Source of the DNA: Cellulosimicrobium cellulans
GTDB lineage: Bacteria > Actinomycetota > Actinomycetes > Actinomycetales > Cellulomonadaceae
Assembly: GCF_006539945.1 (NCBI RefSeq)
Contig: NZ_BJNZ01000011.1
Coordinates: 1-64,000 of the forward strand
Direction of reading: 5' to 3'
DNA length: 64,000 nucleotides
How positions within the stretch are numbered: the first letter of the stretch is position 1; every line of letters begins with the position of its first letter. Below the pieces are notes generated by a model. The model ran no database searches. It had not been told where the DNA came from and worked only from the letters and a program-made list of their open reading frames with translations. The position numbers were made by a program, and so were the translations under genes. This document shows, in pieces, positions 1-8,139 of the stretch.

Positions 1-48
1 AATCCGCACCGCCCGAGCCTTGACCTCGGGGTCATACTTCTTCGGCAT
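1..48 (-). pseudogene. 5' fragment of an IS3-family OrfA
   Basis: Read on the minus strand from an ATG at 48-46, the sequence gives MPKKYDPEVKARAVRI, which looks like the first residues of an IS3-type OrfA (the helix-turn-helix subunit). It runs off the window start, so its completeness is unknown. It points away from the OrfB fragment that begins about 25 bp further on. An intact IS3 element has orfA and orfB in the same direction, so this is a rearrangement junction. The identification rests on sixteen residues and on the adjacent OrfB. Confidence 0.5.
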
Positions 49-70
49 CTCGCCATCCTTCATCACAAGG

Positions 71-874
71 AAGCGGCAGAGAACCCGTGACGGTTCAGTG
101 CGCGACGAGGAGCTCAAGGCCGTGATCTGGGCCGAGTGGTCCAAGCGCGGTGTCCTGGGCGCCCGCAAGCTCTGGCTGCGGCTGAGGCGGAACGGGCACG
201 ACGTGGCCAGGTGCACCGTCGAGCGGCTCATGCGCGAGCTCGGCATCGCCGGAGCCGTGCGCGGCCGGCGACCCGTGACCACGGTCGCGGATCCGCGGGC
301 GTCCCGTCCCAAGGACCTGGTCGACAGGTACTTCGCCGCGTTCAAGCCCGACGAGCTGTGGGTCGCGGACTTCACCTACGTGCCGACGTGGTCGGGCATG
401 CTCTACGTCGCGTTCGTGTTCGACGTCTTCTCCCGCCGCATCCTGGGGTGGCGGGCCGCGACGTCGATGCGCACCGACCTCGTCCTCGACTGCCTCGAGA
501 TGGGCATGTGGACCCGCCGCACCGAGGGCGTCACGGACCTGACCGGGCTGGTCCACCACACCGATGCCGGGTCCCAGTACACCTCGATCGCGTTCACCGA
601 CCGGCTCATCGAGCACGGCATCGACGCGTCGGTCGGGTCTGTCGGCGACGCCTACGACAACGCTTTGGCCGAGTCCCAGATCGGCCTCTACAAGACCGAG
701 CTCATCCACCGTGAGGGGCCGTGGAAGGGCCGCGACCAGGTCGAGGCGGCAAGCCTTGAGTGGGTCCACTGGTTCAATACCGAACGGACCCACGGATCCA
801 TCGACGACCTCACGCCGATCGAGGCCGAGGCGTTCTACTACAGTCACCGACAGCGCCAAGCCGTCCCGGCCTGA
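71..874 (+). pseudogene. IS3-family transposase OrfB, 5'-truncated
   Basis: This is the DDE integrase-core transposase of an IS3-family insertion sequence. Visible parts are the ARKLW helix-turn-helix-like segment, the start of the rve core (DELWVADFTYVPTW, first catalytic Asp), HTDAGSQYTS (second Asp), and DNALAES (Glu), followed by WVHWFNTERTHGSIDDLTPIEAE, which is typical of the C-terminus. Recognisable homology starts only at RKRQRTRDGSVRDEELK, so some N-terminal residues of a normal OrfB are missing. Upstream sequence in this frame belongs to the inverted OrfA fragment. The catalytic triad is intact, but the natural start and the OrfA-OrfB frameshift window are gone, so it is probably inactive by itself. 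Confidence 0.8.
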
Positions 875-879
875 CGCAA

Positions 880-912
880 CCCACGAAGTCTCCGGACTCA
901 CCGGGGCGACTC
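880..912 (+). mobile_element. right end of the IS3 element
   Basis: Directly after the OrfB stop lies a segment containing GTCTCCGGACTCACCGGGGC, which I take to be the terminal inverted repeat of this IS3 element. RHS-like coding sequence resumes in frame immediately after it (from about 914). This places the insertion inside the RHS gene. The left end is outside the window, so the inverted repeat and target duplication cannot be matched. Confidence 0.45.
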
Positions 913-913
913 A

Positions 914-1861
914 GTCACGACCACCTACACCCTCGACGCTGCGGGGCGTCGCCACACCGCCACCACCGTCAGTGGGACCACCACGACGAGCGTGGTGAGG
1001 CACTACACCGACGGAAGCGACAACCCCGGCTACGCCACCAAAACCACCGGCTCCGGGGACTCGATCACGACCTGGTACGGGGCGTCCATCGCCGGGGACC
1101 TCGGCCTCGAGATCACCGACACCGCAGCGACCCTGTCCCTGATCGACCCCATCGGCTCCATCGCCACCACCATCACCCTCCCGGCGATCGACCAGCCCCT
1201 CCAGCTCGGCGCCCTCGGCACCTGGGACGAGTACGGCAACCCCCTCACCACACCCACCCAGACCGGAGCCATCACCTACTCCTGGCTCGGCGGCAAGGAA
1301 CGCGCCCAAGACACCACCGGCCTCACCCTCATGGGCGCCCGCCTCTACAACCCCACCACCGGCCTCTTCACCAGCGTCGACCCGGTCGACGGCGGCAACA
1401 CGACTGCTTACACCTACCCACAAGACCCCATCAACAGCTACGACCTCGACGGTCGGATCAACTGGCGCAAGGTCGGCAGGTGGGCCTGGAAGCACCGGAG
1501 TGCCATTCTAGATGGCGCGTCCACGGCGGCAATGTTTGTCCCTGGCCTAAACGTGCTCGCGACCGGATATAAAGTATACAGAGCGGTAAACCTTGCGTAC
1601 CGTGGATACAAGATGTACCGAGCTGTCAATAAGTCGGTGAGGTACACGCGCTCGGCGATCAAGGCGAACCGTTCTTATCAGTACAATCGATGGTCCGTGA
1701 GGACCATAGTCCGTCATGGAAAACGAGACTACGACTCACAAAACAGGAAGCTCACTACCTTCAGTCATCGAGGCACCCACAATGGAACGAGTGGCACTTT
1801 CCGGATCGTCGGCAACCACCGAACGGGTAAGATCTATCACTACGGCTTCCACAGGGACTAA
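914..1861 (+). CDS. RHS-repeat protein, C-terminal fragment with toxin-like domain
   Basis: The reading frame after the IS end begins VTTTYTLDAAGRR, a typical YD/RHS repeat. It continues through another repeat-like stretch to the RHS-associated core (GARLYNPTTGLFTSVDPV ... PINSYDLDG, about residues 138-180 of the fragment). The DLDG motif marks the usual border between the conserved shell and the variable C-terminal toxin. The remaining 135 or so residues (from about 1452) are basic, contain a hydrophobic segment and end in a His-rich tail (HRGTHNGTSG ... YHYGFHRD). I cannot assign a toxin family; a nuclease is plausible from composition only. The 5' part of the gene is lost to the IS, so only an internal start such as GTG 992 could make it now. 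The toxin part is more AT-rich than its surroundings. Confidence 0.7.
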   Translation, partial: VTTTYTLDAAGRRHTATTVSGTTTTSVVRHYTDGSDNPGYATKTTGSGDSITTWYGASIAGDLGLEITDTAATLSLIDPIGSIATTITLPAIDQPLQLGALGTWDEYGNPLTTPTQTGAITYSWLGGKERAQDTTGLTLMGARLYNPTTGLFTSVDPVDGGNTTAYTYPQDPINSYDLDGRINWRKVGRWAWKHRSAILDGASTAAMFVPGLNVLATGYKVYRAVNLAYRGYKMYRAVNKSVRYTRSAIKANRSYQYNRWSVRTIVRHGKRDYDSQNRKLTTFSHRGTHNGTSGTFRIVGNHRTGKIYHYGFHRD

Positions 1862-1866
1862 ATATC

Positions 1867-2319
1867 ATGAACTACGCGGTTAGTGTGACGCTTGCCCAGC
1901 CTGCAACTGTGCTCCGTGTTGACGGTCTTGGTCAGGAGGGAATGCAACTCGTTCCAAGCGCTCCTGCCTCGGTTTATTTGTCCTTTGCTGACGGATTCAG
2001 TGTGGGCTTCGGCGAGGACGGCGCGCTGTGCGATATCGATTCGTACCTTGACCTGAGTCACGGATTGCTCGACACATTCACTGCTGTGACCAACCCGCGC
2101 ATCCACGCTCTTCGTCTGCTCAGGCCTATCGATGCCGACGGCGACACGATCTCCGTTGGTGCGGCTTCGCCACGGATCGACCCTCGCGCCGGCATCTGGT
2201 GGTGCGCGCTTGGTGTCCCGCGGTCATCCGTCAGAGTGGGGAAGAACATCTATGCACTCTTCGGAACTGACCGGTCCAGTTTGAGCGGGATTGCAATCGC
2301 CGACCAGCCCGAGGCGTAG
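1867..2319 (+). CDS. hypothetical protein, candidate immunity protein for the RHS toxin
   Basis: A 150-residue protein without signal peptide or membrane segment starts 5 bp after the RHS toxin stop. I do not recognise its family. It is rich in beta-forming stretches (NYAVSVTLAQPATVLRVDG, ASVYLSFADGFSVGFG) and acidic enough to pair with the basic toxin tail. The position immediately downstream of a polymorphic toxin is where the cognate immunity gene normally sits, and the lower GC content matches the toxin domain, suggesting both arrived together. Function is inferred from position only. Confidence 0.55.
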   Translation: MNYAVSVTLAQPATVLRVDGLGQEGMQLVPSAPASVYLSFADGFSVGFGEDGALCDIDSYLDLSHGLLDTFTAVTNPRIHALRLLRPIDADGDTISVGAASPRIDPRAGIWWCALGVPRSSVRVGKNIYALFGTDRSSLSGIAIADQPEA

Positions 2320-2430
2320 GAAGCCACGACGCTCTTGACCCTGGAACACTCAGCGCCTGGGCGAGTGCGGCAACCCCACAACCCACCCACCCAACGAGTT
2401 GAGGCGTTCGAGTGCCGGCGCGTCCGGATC

Positions 2431-2916
2431 ATGAGCGTGTACGAGCAAGATCCCGACGGCGACTGGCAGCGCCACGCCGAGGCCGTAGGCCTGTGGGCGT
2501 ACACCTCGGACGCCGCTCTCCGGTGGACCCAAGGTCTAATCGAGCGCCTCGAGGGCGGAGCGCACGCGATGGCGGGCGAGGGAGGCGCGCCGCCCTGCCT
2601 CGTGACCGAGCCAGGGCGAGCCGGCCGGGCGCACGCTCGTCGGGCGCGGTCGGCCTGCCCACGATGGCCAGCACGGCCCGTACATCGCGCTCATCGACGC
2701 CAGATGCGCCGCGACCCAAGGTCCACGCCCCGCCGATCGGGATCCTGCTGTGTACGGGCAAGGCCGGCCCGACGGTGCGCTACGCGCTGGCTGGCACCCG
2801 GGTACCCCATCGCCGTGGCGGACTACCAGGGCTTGCCCGAGGAGGCCCGCGGCGTGCTGCCAAGCGCGGCCGAGCTCGAGGCGGTCATCGAGGATGAGCT
2901 CGACCACCGGGGATGA
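2431..2916 (+). pseudogene. degraded remnant, YhcG/DUF1016-type PDDEXK nuclease at its 3' end
   Basis: Two reading frames must be joined to recover a recognisable protein. One frame gives HAPPIGILLCTGKAGPTVRY (around 2725-2785) and the next gives PIAVADYQGLPEEARGVLPS to the stop at 2916. Together they match the C-terminal part of DUF1016/YhcG nucleases. The frame changes near 2798 through one extra base. The 5' part, from ATG 2431 (MSVYEQDPDGDWQRHAEAVG), is not recognisable to me and may belong to another decayed gene. No full catalytic domain is present. Confidence 0.5.
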
Positions 2917-2956
2917 GCGCCCGAAACCACTTCTGACCAGCACAAACGCTGCGCCG

Positions 2957-3003
2957 ATAAGGCACCTTATGTCATAGTGAGCAGGGTGTATAGCACTAGT
3001 GCT
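2957..3003. repeat. two short palindromes in a low-GC junction
   Basis: ATAAGG-CA-CCTTAT lies at 2957-2970 and the perfect palindrome AGCACTAGTGCT at 2992-3003, in a stretch (about 2935-3070) clearly less GC-rich than the flanks. They sit between the decayed accessory region and the conserved pckG gene, where a recombination or insertion border would be expected. No recombinase gene is next to them in this window. Confidence 0.35.
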
Positions 3004-3123
3004 CGCTGTTCTTCTCCTCGTTTAGCTTCTACCGGCCATAGAAGTCCTCGTGCTCTTTGCTCGTCTCAACCCCGTGAGGAGAACAGGGCTCGCCGTGCAC
3101 GACGACGAGGAGAGCCGGCAAAT

Positions 3124-3156
3124 GGGCGGGAGCCGACAACGGTCGGCCCCCGCCCG
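3124..3156 (-). terminator. stem-loop downstream of pckG
   Basis: GCCGAC-AACG-GTCGGC (3132-3147) is flanked by nearly complementary G/C runs (3124-3130 with 3149-3156), giving a stem of about 14 bp with small mismatches. It begins about 6 nt after the pckG stop in the direction of transcription. There is no clear T tract, as is common in high-GC actinomycetes. Confidence 0.55.
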
Positions 3157-3161
3157 GGCGG

Positions 3162-5105
3162 CTACCCCCGCCCGAGGCGGTCCCGCAGCTGCGCGAGCTG
3201 TGCCCAGAGCTCGTCGGGCACGCGGTTGCCGAAGGTGTCGAAGAACTCGGCGGTCAGCTCGGCCTCGGTGAGCCACTGCTCGGGCGAGACGTCGAGCAAG
3301 GCGTCGAGGTCGCCGTCGCCCATGTGGAGGCCGCCGAGCTCGAGGGCACCGGGGGCGGGGAGCAGGCCGACGGGGCTCTTGACCGCGCCGCAGTCGGTGC
3401 GCACGCCGCGCGAGCGGTCGACCTGCGCCGCGATCCACGCGAGCACGCGCGAGTTCTCGCCGAACCCGGGCCACAGGAAGCGCCCGTCGGCGTCCTTGCG
3501 GAACCAGTTGACTTGGAAGATCTTCGGTCGCTTGTCGGGATCGAGCGAGGCCCCGACGCGCAGCCAGTGCGCCCAGTGGTCGGCCATGTTGTAGCCGCAG
3601 AAGGGCAGCATCGCGAACGGGTCGCGGCGCAGCGCGCCGACGGTGCCCTCGGCGGCGGCGGTCTGCTCGGAGGAGATGGTGGCGCCCATGAAGACGCCGT
3701 GCTCCCAGCCGTACGCCTGCGCGACGAGCGGGACGTTGGTCGCGCGGCGTCCGCCGAAGACGATCGCGTCGACCGGCACGCCGTCGGGGTCCTGCCACGA
3801 GTCGGCGATCGTCGGGCACTGCCTGGCGGACACGGTGAACCGAGAGTTCGGGTGCGCGGCGGGACGGCCGGAGTCGGGCGTCCAGTCCTGGCCGGTCCAG
3901 TCGATCAGGTGCGCGGGCGGCTCGGGCGTCAGGCCCTCCCACCACACGTCGCCGTCGTCGGTGAGCGCGACGTTCGTGAAGATCGTGTCGCGCGCGAACG
4001 TCTCGACCGCGGCGGGGTTGGTGTCGACGCCGGTCCCCGGTGCGACGCCGAAGAACCCGGCCTCGGGGTTGATCGCGCGCAGGCGGCCGTCGGGGCCCGG
4101 GCGCAGCCAGGCGATGTCGTCGCCGATCGTCTCGACCCTCCAGCCCGGGATCGTCGGACGCAGCATCGCGAGGTTCGTCTTGCCGCACGCGGACGGGAAC
4201 GCGGCGGCGAGGTGGTAGGCGCGGCCCTCGGGCGACGTCGCGCGGATGAGCAGCATGTGCTCGGCGAGCCAGCCCTCGTCGCGCGCCATGGCCGACGCGA
4301 TGCGCAGCGCGAAGCACTTCTTGCCGAGCAGCGCGTTGCCGCCGTACCCGGAGCCGTACGACCAGATCTCGCGCGTCTCGGGGAACTGGACGATGTACTT
4401 GGTGTCGTTGCACGGCCACGGCACGTCGTCGGCGACCGCCCCGGTGTCGTCGACGAGCGGGGCGCCGACCGAGTGGACGGCCGGGACGAACGGGGCGCCG
4501 GCGTCGATGAGGTCCATGACCTCCTGGCCGACGCGCGTCATGATCCCCATGCTCACCACGACGTACGGCGAGTCGGTGACCTCGATGCCGACCTGCGAGA
4601 TGGGCCCGCCCACCGGGCCCATCGAGAACGGGACGACGTACATGGTCCGGCCGCGCATGGAGCCCTCGAAGACGTCGCGCAGCTCGGCGCGCATGGCCTC
4701 GGGCTCGCGCCAGTTGTTCGTCGGGCCGGCGTCGACCTCGGCGCGCGAGCAGATGAACGTGCGCGACTCGACGCGCGCGACGTCGCTCGGGTCGGAGCGC
4801 GCGAGGTAGCTGCCCGGGCGCAGCTCGGGGTCGAGGGGGAGCAGGGTCCCGGAGTCGACGAGGAGGTCGGTCAGCCGCTGCTTCTCCGCCGCGGAGCCGT
4901 CGCACCACACGATCGCGTCCGGCTCGGTGAGGTTCGCGATCTCCCGGACCCAGGCGCGGGCATCGCGAGGGCGCGGGTCGCCGCTCCCGAACGTGGAGGC
5001 CGATCCGGACGTCGCGCGCAGCCCGACGAGGTCGGTCTCGACGTCGTCGAGCAGGGCGGCGGACCGCGTGCGGCGCGGGTTGACGGTACGGGCGGCTGTG
5101 CTCAT
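3162..5105 (-). CDS. pckG: phosphoenolpyruvate carboxykinase (GTP)
   Basis: Cytosolic gluconeogenic enzyme converting oxaloacetate plus GTP to PEP, CO2 and GDP. The 647-residue protein has the length of GTP-type PEPCKs, not of the ATP type. Visible motifs are the kinase loop [13 protein letters not shown] (about residues 303-315), [29 protein letters not shown] and the nucleotide-site segments [14 protein letters not shown] and [13 protein letters not shown]. The start is ATG 5105. It is transcribed away from ramB, which regulates acetate and glyoxylate metabolism in relatives, fitting a role in growth on acids. A stem-loop follows the stop. Confidence 0.97.
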   Translation of the reverse strand: MSTAARTVNPRRTRSAALLDDVETDLVGLRATSGSASTFGSGDPRPRDARAWVREIANLTEPDAIVWCDGSAAEKQRLTDLLVDSGTLLPLDPELRPGSYLARSDPSDVARVESRTFICSRAEVDAGPTNNWREPEAMRAELRDVFEGSMRGRTMYVVPFSMGPVGGPISQVGIEVTDSPYVVVSMGIMTRVGQEVMDLIDAGAPFVPAVHSVGAPLVDDTGAVADDVPWPCNDTKYIVQFPETREIWSYGSGYGGNALLGKKCFALRIASAMARDEGWLAEHMLLIRATSPEGRAYHLAAAFPSACGKTNLAMLRPTIPGWRVETIGDDIAWLRPGPDGRLRAINPEAGFFGVAPGTGVDTNPAAVETFARDTIFTNVALTDDGDVWWEGLTPEPPAHLIDWTGQDWTPDSGRPAAHPNSRFTVSARQCPTIADSWQDPDGVPVDAIVFGGRRATNVPLVAQAYGWEHGVFMGATISSEQTAAAEGTVGALRRDPFAMLPFCGYNMADHWAHWLRVGASLDPDKRPKIFQVNWFRKDADGRFLWPGFGENSRVLAWIAAQVDRSRGVRTDCGAVKSPVGLLPAPGALELGGLHMGDGDLDALLDVSPEQWLTEAELTAEFFDTFGNRVPDELWAQLAQLRDRLGRG

Positions 5106-5203
5106 CGGGGCGCTCCCAGGGTCGGCGGTGGCCTGTGCTCGCTTCCACCCTCACGCCCCGGTGGCCGAGATTTCTCATCAGAACGCTGTGAAGATTCGTG
5201 GAT

Positions 5204-5220
5204 CTTGACATATCGTCAAG
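5204..5220 (+). promoter_or_regulatory. inverted repeat at the ramB start, candidate operator
   Basis: CTTGAC-ATATC-GTCAAG is a perfect 6-bp inverted repeat ending 2 nt before the ramB ATG at 5223. No Shine-Dalgarno sequence is visible before that ATG. A TATCGT sequence 6 nt upstream could be the -10 box of a leaderless transcript, in which case this repeat would cover the promoter and permit autoregulation. Inference from position and symmetry. Confidence 0.5.
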
Positions 5221-5222
5221 CC

Positions 5223-6737
5223 ATGGCCACATCACCGCCGACGGAAACCCCGGGCGGACCGCTCGGCGGTCGGACCGGGGATGGGGCGCCTCCCGGCCCC
5301 CAGGCGGACCTCATCACGCTCGGCCGCCGTCTGCGCCACTTCCGCACGACGCGCGGCCTCACGCTCGACGCGCTCGGCGAGGCGGTCGGCACCGCCCCGA
5401 GCCTGCTGTCGATGATCGAGAACGGGCGCCGCGAACCACGGCTGTCGCTCCTCCAGCACCTCGCCCAGGCGCTCGGCGTGCCGCTGACGGACCTGCTCAC
5501 CGACGAGCCGCCGTCGCGCCGGGCGGCGCTGGAGATCGCGCTGGACCGCGCGCAGCGCGGACCGCTCTTCGCGGGGCTCGGCCTGCCCGCCGTGAAGGCG
5601 AGCCAGAAGCTCCCGCTGCCGGTCCTGGAGAACCTCGTCGGCCTGCACGCCGAGCTTCAGCGCCGCGCGACCGAGGCCGTCGCGACGCCCGAGGAGGCGC
5701 GCCGCGCGAACACGGAGCTGCGCCTCGAACGCCAGGCCCGGGACAACTACTACCCGGAGATCGAGGAGCTCGCGGAGGACATGGCGCGCAAGGCCGGGTA
5801 CACGGTCGGCGCGCTGACGCACCGGACCGTCGCGCGCATGGCCGAGCAGCTCGGCTTCACCATCTGGCACGTCGACGACCTGCCGCACTCGACCCGTACC
5901 GTCACCGACCTGGAGAACGGGCGCATCTACCTGCCGCCCGCATCCATCCCCGGCGGGCACGGGCTGCGCTCGCTCGCGCTCCAGGCGATCGCGCACCGCG
6001 TCCTCGGGCACGAGCGGCCGCGCTCGTACGCGGAGTTCCTGCGCCAGCGCGTGGAGATCACCTACTTCGCGGCGTGCTGCCTCATCCCGCAGTCCGCGGC
6101 CGTCGAGTTCCTCGAGCGGCGCAAGCGCGAGAAGGACCTCGCGGTCGAGGACCTCCGGGACGCGTTCGGCGTGACGCACGAGGCTGCGGCGCAGCGCTTC
6201 ACCAACCTCGCGACCGTGCACCTCGGCATCCCGCTGCACTTCCTGCGGGTCGGCGACGACGGCGCCCTGTTCCGCGGCTACGAGAACGACGGGCTGCCCC
6301 TGCCCGCCGACGTCACGGGCGCGATCGAGGGCCAGATGGTCTGCCGCAAGTGGGCGGTCCGGGAGGCGTTCACGCGCCGCGACCGCGCGCAGGAGTCGTA
6401 CCAGTACACCGACACCCCCGCCGGGACGTTCTGGTGCTCGACCCAGACCGGCACGACGGCGACCGGCCAGTTCTCGATCGCTGTCGGCGTGCCGTTCGCG
6501 TCGGCCAAGTGGTTCCGCGGCCGCGACACGACCGTGCGGCGCCAGTCGTCGTGCCCGGACGAGTCGTGCTGCCGCCGCCCCGCGGCCGACGCGGCGGCAC
6601 GCTGGGAGGACGCGTCCTGGCCGAGCGCGCGCATGCACCAGCACGTGCTCTCCGCGCTCCCGTCCGGCGCGTTCCCGGGCGTCGACGCCACGGAGGTCTA
6701 CGCGTTCCTCGCCAAGCACGCCCCGCCGAAGCTCTGA
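5223..6737 (+). CDS. ramB: RamB/ScfR-family XRE regulator of acetate metabolism
   Basis: A 504-residue regulator: N-terminal XRE helix-turn-helix (about 30-85, ITLGRRLRHFRTTRGLTLDALGEAVG ... SMIENGRREP), a middle segment with an HRVLGHERP-type IrrE-like helix, and a C-terminal short-chain-fatty-acyl sensing domain ending in a Cys-rich patch (SSCPDESCCRRP). This layout and length match RamB, which controls acetate and glyoxylate genes in Corynebacterium and relatives. The ATG at 5223 was chosen because no closer in-frame start precedes the conserved helix-turn-helix. It is divergent from pckG, a plausible target. An 18-bp inverted repeat follows the gene. Confidence 0.88.
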   Translation: MATSPPTETPGGPLGGRTGDGAPPGPQADLITLGRRLRHFRTTRGLTLDALGEAVGTAPSLLSMIENGRREPRLSLLQHLAQALGVPLTDLLTDEPPSRRAALEIALDRAQRGPLFAGLGLPAVKASQKLPLPVLENLVGLHAELQRRATEAVATPEEARRANTELRLERQARDNYYPEIEELAEDMARKAGYTVGALTHRTVARMAEQLGFTIWHVDDLPHSTRTVTDLENGRIYLPPASIPGGHGLRSLALQAIAHRVLGHERPRSYAEFLRQRVEITYFAACCLIPQSAAVEFLERRKREKDLAVEDLRDAFGVTHEAAAQRFTNLATVHLGIPLHFLRVGDDGALFRGYENDGLPLPADVTGAIEGQMVCRKWAVREAFTRRDRAQESYQYTDTPAGTFWCSTQTGTTATGQFSIAVGVPFASAKWFRGRDTTVRRQSSCPDESCCRRPAADAAARWEDASWPSARMHQHVLSALPSGAFPGVDATEVYAFLAKHAPPKL

Positions 6738-6741
6738 CTCT

Positions 6742-6813
6742 CACCTGCTGTGGGCGTGAGATGGGCTCGGTTGAAGCGCTACAGCCGAGCCGATATCACG
6801 CCCACAGCAGGTG
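6742..6813. terminator. long bidirectional stem-loop between convergent genes
   Basis: An 18-bp perfect inverted repeat (6742-6759 and 6796-6813) encloses a second 7-bp stem (6764-6770 with 6785-6791) separated by a 4x4 internal loop, leaving a 14-nt apical loop. It starts 4 nt after the ramB stop and ends 5 nt before the stop codon of the convergent hydrolase gene, so it can terminate both. The length is unusual for a simple terminator. Confidence 0.75.
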
Positions 6814-6818
6814 GGAGG

Positions 6819-8138
6819 TCACGCGGGGAGTGGGCCGCCGCGGGCGGCGAGGCGGTCGCGCAGCCGGGCGAGGACGTCTCCCGTGCGCAGGCCGTCGTGC
6901 TCGTACTCGTTGGTCACCCACGTGCGCACGTTGCCCACGTGTGCGGCGGTGTCGAGCGACAGGCCCGCGTCGACGAACATGTCGTCGAAGTACACCGCGG
7001 CCTCGACCGGCACCTCGTTGCGAGCGAGCACGTCGAGGTCGTACAGGTCGGGCCAGTCGTCGCGCGCGGCGAGCGCCTCCGCCGCCGCGCGGAAGGGGCG
7101 CAGCGCAGCGACCTCGTCGAACATCCAGGGGTAGATCATCTCGCCCGTGAGCAGCAGCGGCCGGGCCGTGGGGTCGAACGCGGGGTCCTCGGCGCGCACG
7201 GCCTCGGCCGCCCACGCCGTCGGGCCCGTGCCGGACTGCGCGTAGATCGACTCGTGCAGCACGGCGTAGAGCGGGTTGGTGCGGAACGACGTCGCCGCGG
7301 CGACGTCCGCGAGGAACGTGTCGGTGAGCTCGTCGGGCGCGTCGGCGTCGAACGCCTCGTCGACGACCCAGTGGATGCGCTCCGGGCCGGGCTGCATGCC
7401 CAGGTCCATGCCGAGCGACTGGAGCCGGCGGACGGTGAGCGCGTCGCCGTCGGGCAGCCGCACGTCGCCGGCGGCGAGGCGGTCCGCGACGCGTCCGAGC
7501 CGGGCCGTGTCGTCGGGGTAGCGCTCGCGGTAGGCCATGTTCTTCGCGACGACGCGCGGCTGGGTGCGGCGGTAGACCTCGCGCGCGTCCGCCGTCAGGC
7601 CCGGCAGGCCACCCGTCACGTAGCACGCGTCGAGGGCCTCGGGCGCTCGGGACAGGTAGGTCATGGTGAGGAACCCGCCGTACGACTGCCCGAGCGACGT
7701 CCAGCGCCGGCCGCCGTAGACCGTGCGCCGCACGTGCTCCGCGTCCGCGACGATCGCGTCGGCGCGGAAGCGCGCCAGGTGGTCGGCCTGGGCGGCGCCC
7801 GAACCGCGGGCCGCGAGCGCCGCGCCCCGTACCGCGGACGAGCGACCGGTGCCGCGCTGGTCGAGCAGCACGACGCGGTGGGTCTCGAGCGCCGTGCCGA
7901 CCCAGCCGTCGGGACCGGTGGGGCGCGGCCCCTGGCCGCCCGGGCCACCCTGGAGGAAGACGAGCAGCGGCAGGTCGTCCCGACGCCGCAGGGGGTCGAC
8001 GAGCTCGCGCACGAACAGCGTCAGGCCGCGGGGATCGCCGTCGTCGCCCCAGTCGAGCGGCACCGCGAGCTCGCGGTCGGTGACGTGGATGCCGGGGACG
8101 GTGTAGCTGGTCTCGCGCAGGACGCTCACACGCACCAC
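6819..8138 (-). CDS. alpha/beta-fold hydrolase, proline iminopeptidase-like (S33)
   Basis: Soluble alpha/beta hydrolase of the prolyl aminopeptidase group, about 439 residues. The oxyanion-hole motif appears as FLQGGPGGQGPRP, the nucleophile elbow as GQSYGGF, and the acid and His regions lie in the C-terminal third (ending HVGNVRTWVTNEYEHDGLR). GTG 8138 is the longest start compatible with the upstream gene, whose TAG occupies 8140-8142; GTG 8135 and 8129 are alternatives. Longer in-frame readings overlap the dehydrogenase gene and lack conserved sequence. It is probably cotranscribed with that gene. The natural substrate is unknown. Confidence 0.85.
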   Translation of the reverse strand: MVRVSVLRETSYTVPGIHVTDRELAVPLDWGDDGDPRGLTLFVRELVDPLRRRDDLPLLVFLQGGPGGQGPRPTGPDGWVGTALETHRVVLLDQRGTGRSSAVRGAALAARGSGAAQADHLARFRADAIVADAEHVRRTVYGGRRWTSLGQSYGGFLTMTYLSRAPEALDACYVTGGLPGLTADAREVYRRTQPRVVAKNMAYRERYPDDTARLGRVADRLAAGDVRLPDGDALTVRRLQSLGMDLGMQPGPERIHWVVDEAFDADAPDELTDTFLADVAAATSFRTNPLYAVLHESIYAQSGTGPTAWAAEAVRAEDPAFDPTARPLLLTGEMIYPWMFDEVAALRPFRAAAEALAARDDWPDLYDLDVLARNEVPVEAAVYFDDMFVDAGLSLDTAAHVGNVRTWVTNEYEHDGLRTGDVLARLRDRLAARGGPLPA

Positions 8139-8139
8139 C

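Noticed and set aside
3324-6737. ramB reading frame extended upstream to 1137 residues
   Set aside because: The extension runs antisense through pckG and is not conserved; the ATG at 5223 fits the family N-terminus.
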